DNA of 64,000 nucleotides from Portulaca oleracea (taxonomy: Eukaryota; Streptophyta; Magnoliopsida; Caryophyllales; Portulacaceae), in NCBI GenBank assembly GCA_029582165.1, contig CM055881.1, positions 40,396,655-40,460,654 on the forward strand, written 5' to 3'. A program made the translations under genes and the position numbers. This document shows positions 60,001 to 64,000 of this stretch, in pieces. The notes under the pieces are model-generated. The model saw nothing but the letters and a program-made list of their open reading frames with translations. It was not told the DNA's origin and searched no databases. Each line of letters begins with the position of its first letter. Position 1 is the stretch's first letter.

Positions 60001-62911
60001 GGCCTCAAAAAATAAAATTACATCATTTTCATTATTTGTACATGACCTCATCAATGAGCTCTAATTGAGCTTTAAGTATGCCATACATTTTTTGACTATA
60101 ATTATAAATAGTCATAATTCTCTCTTGCCCTTGATTTTTCATAAAATAATATTTATTCAAGCGGACCACTACATATTTTTCTTAGATTTTTTGGTATCTT
60201 ATATATATATATATATATATTAAAATGTGATATATATACTAAAAATTATTGTTACAATGTGTGTATAAATCTATCTATATTCTTTTGGATCATTAGTTGG
60301 GAAGTTAAATCTTAAAAAAGTCACTTGCAACAAATTCTAATTATATAGTCAGAGACTGATTAATTAACTAATCTATAATAATTAAATGACTTAATCAACC
60401 ATATACTATGAATAGAGTCCTTGACCATCCCTCTCAAAGGCAACCTAAGGAGAGGGAGGTTGGTACTTCATGTTTTGTTGAAGTAAAATAAGAAGTCACA
60501 TTTGGTTTTTTTTTTTTTTTTGGAAAAAAAAATAAAAGGTTGACCTATGTTGTTCTCAAGTTTAAATGAGAAGATATTATAGCCTTATTTTTTGTTGGTG
60601 GTAAAATTAAATTTGGTAACTTATACCTAAAATTGTAGTTGCTTATATTATATAATAGTATATATATTGGTTCTTACATCTTCAACAATAGATCTCATCT
60701 TAGGCCTTATTTTTTTGGTATGGTGGGTTATTATTTGTGGTTATGGTTTAATATGGTAAAATATGGTTGGCATGGTGAAATGCGGTTATTTATGATTAAA
60801 AATTTGAAGTAAAAAAATCATCGGTATGATAAGTTGGTAAGTGGGTCCATATGCAATCAAATTAGTACATCTCTTAACAAATATTTGGTTTCTTCTTTTA
60901 AAAAATTTGAAAATTGAACAATATTATAATATAACAACAAATTTGAACATGAACTATACAATGTAATAACAATTTATCATTTGCTCAATTATTAACCCAA
61001 TTTTGGGTAGGAATCTTGTACAACTATAGTTGAAGAATAGTCTTAGACTTTGATTAGTTTTATTTATGCATGAAATGTATATGAAATCACTAGAAAGAAG
61101 CAGGCCACCAACTCTTGGCTTGATAGAAGATAAAAATATTGTTTTTGGTTTGACCACATGCAATCAAATTCATTGGTAGACTACATGTTACTAATGTTGG
61201 TTGTCATGCTTATCTTGTTTGATTATAAATTTTAGTCATCACATTGAGGGAAATTGTGCATTAGCTAATATATGCAAATAAAGACTACTTTTAGGTAGAG
61301 TCAAAATACTTCTACGGATTTCTACCACCTTTCTAGAAGACCATTTTCTTTTTTATGCAATTCCAATTTTCTTAATTGTATGTATTGAATTTTATTTTGT
61401 TACATATAATCAATTATTTGAGTATTATCATATAATTATTAGAAATAAGCGAATAGTTCAAGTTGTTGAAGTATACATATGCATTGTGAAAGATTGGAAA
61501 AAAAATACTCTTTATTGTTAGTTATTTTGTTTATGTACATATGTCAAAGCAAAATTTCAAGTAGTTGGCAATTATATATGCATTGTGAAAGATTAAATGT
61601 CTCTAGTTTAGGCTGAATAAATCTTTTCGTTGGCTACTTTTCAAAAATAAAAGGTTAAATGTATGTAATATCCATTGAAAGGGCACATATTTAATTTGTT
61701 GATTAAATTATTTTCAAATCTTTAAAATTTAAATAAATTTAAATCCATTCATCTTATAACTTCATGACCTCAAAACTCTTGAGAAAAAAGTTTTGAACAT
61801 AATCCCTCATATCCTCAGTGATAACCACATAAAAGAAAATGAAAAAGAAAAGGATAATAGGCAATGAAAAACATGAGTCACCTACCATTGCTACCAAAGA
61901 AGACTGAACTTTCCACCCTAGTTCAATTTTCCACACATGAAAATGGCAAGAAAAAGCAAAAACAAATTACTCACCAATTTCTTACTTTTTTCTTCATCCC
62001 CTTTTCAATTTAAATAAATAAAAAAATCATTTTCTTTTAGCTTGAGCTAGAGTTAGAGCTGACAAAGTTTTGTCTGATCCAAATATTCGAATTCTCCAAC
62101 CTAGAAAAATCGGGTCTGGATATACTGACCAAATTGATCTCGGATATAAAGTTTCTCTTTTTCTATCGTCCGAATCCGATTTCGACTTGAATTAACCTGA
62201 AATAAAACTGGGTCCGGGCATAAATTTCCCATCCAAATTTTGACAATGTCCGAATTTGTCCGATCTAAATTTATTCAAACCCGAATTTTTGACGGCGCTA
62301 GCTGGAGCAAACTAAAGAAGAAAAACAAAATCTTTTTCTTTTTTAGAATTTTTGGTCTAACTATTTTCAGTCATCAATTTCAGCTCCAAACCGAGTTCAA
62401 CAGTCAAATTCCGCGGCTTTTTAAGCAACTGTTCTTGCCCATAGCTTCCCTCATCTCAGAAATTGCAGCATGAAAGAAAGCTTTAGAATTATTTTTTTTC
62501 TAAAATAAATAAAAATCCCTACTTTATTTCATATTCCTCCTCACTTTATTAAGAAAAATACAATTCGAACACAACCATTCAACCTTTTTATATTTATTAT
62601 TATTTTTATATTTGACCACCCACTCAGAAATTACTTCCCACAATCTGCAGTTGGCCACCACTGAACTACTTTTTCTTCACAGGCTCAACTTTATTTCACC
62701 TTTTTTTCAACAAAAAAATTCTGGGTATCCATTGATGAACCTAAACCTTCAATTTCATCCATGAAAGATCAAATCTTTGAACATCAAACACCCTGAATCA
62801 TCATCATCATCATCATCATCAAACCCTAAAAAGAAAACCCTACTGGGAATTGAGAGAATTGAAGGTGGAGGGTAAAAAAGAGATAAAAAAAACTGAATAC
62901 TTTGCTTGATC

Positions 62912-64000
62912 ATGGTTGAAGAAGAATCTGATTTTGGTCACCATGGTTACATAATCCCAGTTTCATTCATCTTGTTCATCATATTCTCAGGTACCCATCT
63001 CTGTTTTTCTTCTTTTTTGTTTGATTTTATTAAAACCCATATAAAAAAATGTAGGGTTTTGTTGAATTAAAATATTGAATTTTTGATTTTCGAGGAAGAT
63101 TTCCTGACAAACCCATGATTGATGAAATGATTAGGCGCAGTATTAATCAAAGCAGATGCAGAAACGATCCAAAACGACAGAGAAATTTTGCTCCAATTGA
63201 AGTCGTTCTTGGAAGAACACAACAAAATGCACCGGGGAAAATACTCCGAGTGGAATCGAACCTCCGACCCGTGTGCATGGAACGGTATCTCCTGCGACCC
63301 GAAATCTTCCCGGGTCGTCGGCGTGAATCTGTCGTCCAGCAGCCTGAACGGCGAGATCTTCGGCAACTTTTCCGGGTTAACTGCGCTGGAATTCCTAGAC
63401 ATTTCGTCGAACACCTTGAGTGGGCAAATTCCTGCGGATTTGGGGGATTGTAGGAGTCTCAAACACTTGAATTTATCGCATAATAACCTCGGCGGGGAGC
63501 TGAATTTTACTGGGTTGGAGAGTCTGGAGGTGCTAGATTTGTCCCTGAACAAGATCGGGGGCGGAATCCGGGTGAGTTTCCCGGGAATGTGTAGGAATTT
63601 GCGGGTACTGAACATCTCCACGAACCAGTTTAATGGGTCCACCGAGGGGTGTTTTGATGGGTGTTTGAATCTGGAGTATGTTGATCTTAGTGCCAACAAC
63701 TTCACCGGGCCGGTCTGGGCCGGGCTGGGTCGGGTCAGGGAGTTCAACGTCGGGGAGAACAACTTTACTGGGTCGATCCTGTCGAGTTTCTTCGGGCCGA
63801 ATTGTACCTTGGAGAGTCTTGATTTGGCGGAAAATGTGTTGTCTGGGGAGTTTCCGGGGGAGGTATCGAACTGTAGGAACCTGACCCACCTTGTCCTGGG
63901 CGGGAACGGGTTCACCGGGGACGTACCCGGGTCACTCGGGTCGCTGTCGGGCCTTAAGGTGTTGATCCTAGGTGGCAACAGGTTCACCCGGCGGATCCCA
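62912..64000 (+). CDS. NILR1: LRR receptor-like kinase, NILR1/At1g74360 type (5' part)
   Basis: Exon 1 is 62912-62990 and exon 2 starts at 63141 (GT-AG intron of 150 bases) and runs off the window, giving 313 residues so far. Residues 15-32 (PVSFILFIIFSGVLIKA) form a signal peptide, likely cut before DAETIQ. An LRR N-terminal cap follows (DREILLQLKSFL, then a Trp/Cys region SDPCAWNGISC), then about ten LRRs of the LxxLxxLDLSxNxLxGxIP type. Wording such as LKHLNLSHN, LEVLDLSLNKI, EYVDLS, NCTLESLDLAEN and EFPGEVSNCRNL matches Arabidopsis At1g74360 (NILR1), a plasma-membrane receptor kinase tied to recognition of nematode ascarosides and pattern-triggered immunity. The island domain, transmembrane helix and kinase lie beyond the window, so orthology rests on the ectodomain only. 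The exon is GC-rich compared with its surroundings. Confidence 0.88.

Larger units (their letters stand above)
54573..62911. other. Gene-free spacer before the receptor kinase
   Basis: It includes the HNH-gene promoter, degenerate GGGTCGGACAAATTC repeats (54720-55170, 56745-56910 and, inverted, 62055-62310), a GTTCTTTT-ended element (56937-57236), AT microsatellites (59721-59758, 60198-60221) and a half MITE (59770-60000). Frames up to 134 codons are AT-rich chance frames. The last 250 bases (CT-rich, CATCATCATC repeat at 62800-62820) are the probable leader of the next gene. Confidence 0.65.

Noticed and set aside
63067..63987. 306-codon open frame on the minus strand
   Set aside because: It is antisense to the LRR exon of the receptor kinase. 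The plus-strand frame has clear LRR and signal-peptide features, while this frame is a Pro/Arg-rich mirror of GC-rich LRR codons.

Overview
The window is nuclear DNA of a flowering plant, almost certainly a eudicot. It has long AT-rich spacers full of AT and TTA microsatellites and small inverted-repeat transposons, GT-AG introns, and plant-only families: a PLS-class pentatricopeptide repeat (PPR) protein, a class II formin with a PTEN-like front end, an MGC-anchored CDK-like kinase and an NILR1-type receptor kinase. The sequence alone does not let me name the species.

I find seven protein-coding genes. Left to right they are: a single-exon multi-pass membrane protein of unknown function (+, 1864-2901); a single-exon organellar-type PPR protein (+, 11531-13468); a 17-exon class II formin (-, 26846 down to 16081, 2,554 residues as modelled); an eight-exon CDK-like kinase of the IBS1/At1g18670 type (-, 36036 down to 31028); the catalytic mRNA N6-adenosine methyltransferase MTA (-, 51271 down to 45966, seven exons); a small three-exon HNH-nuclease-like protein (-, 54572 down to 52394); and the 5' part of an NILR1-like LRR receptor kinase (+, 62912 to the window edge). 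I built the exon models by hand from reading frame, splice sites and family conservation. All joins keep frame, and the only doubtful gene end is the 3' end of the kinase gene.

The genes do not form a pathway. This is an ordinary low-density plant region, about one gene per 9 kb. The spacers at 2.9-11.5, 36.0-45.9 and 54.6-62.9 kb have no gene I can support. They hold Helitron-like termini, several families of fold-back elements (some nested), a SINE-like tail, degenerate GGGTCGGACAAATTC-type repeats and microsatellites.

The points most worth a second look are: (1) the formin start codon lies in one arm of a perfect 12-bp hairpin and is preceded by an overlapping upstream ORF; (2) a giant 5.5-kb formin exon carries three different in-frame repeat arrays; (3) a 365-bp fold-back element is nested inside another MITE; (4) a fold-back element plus tandem derivatives fills a kinase intron up to the splice donor; (5) several Helitron-like 5' ends are clustered near one clear 3' end. 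I found no evidence of a wholly new biological system.
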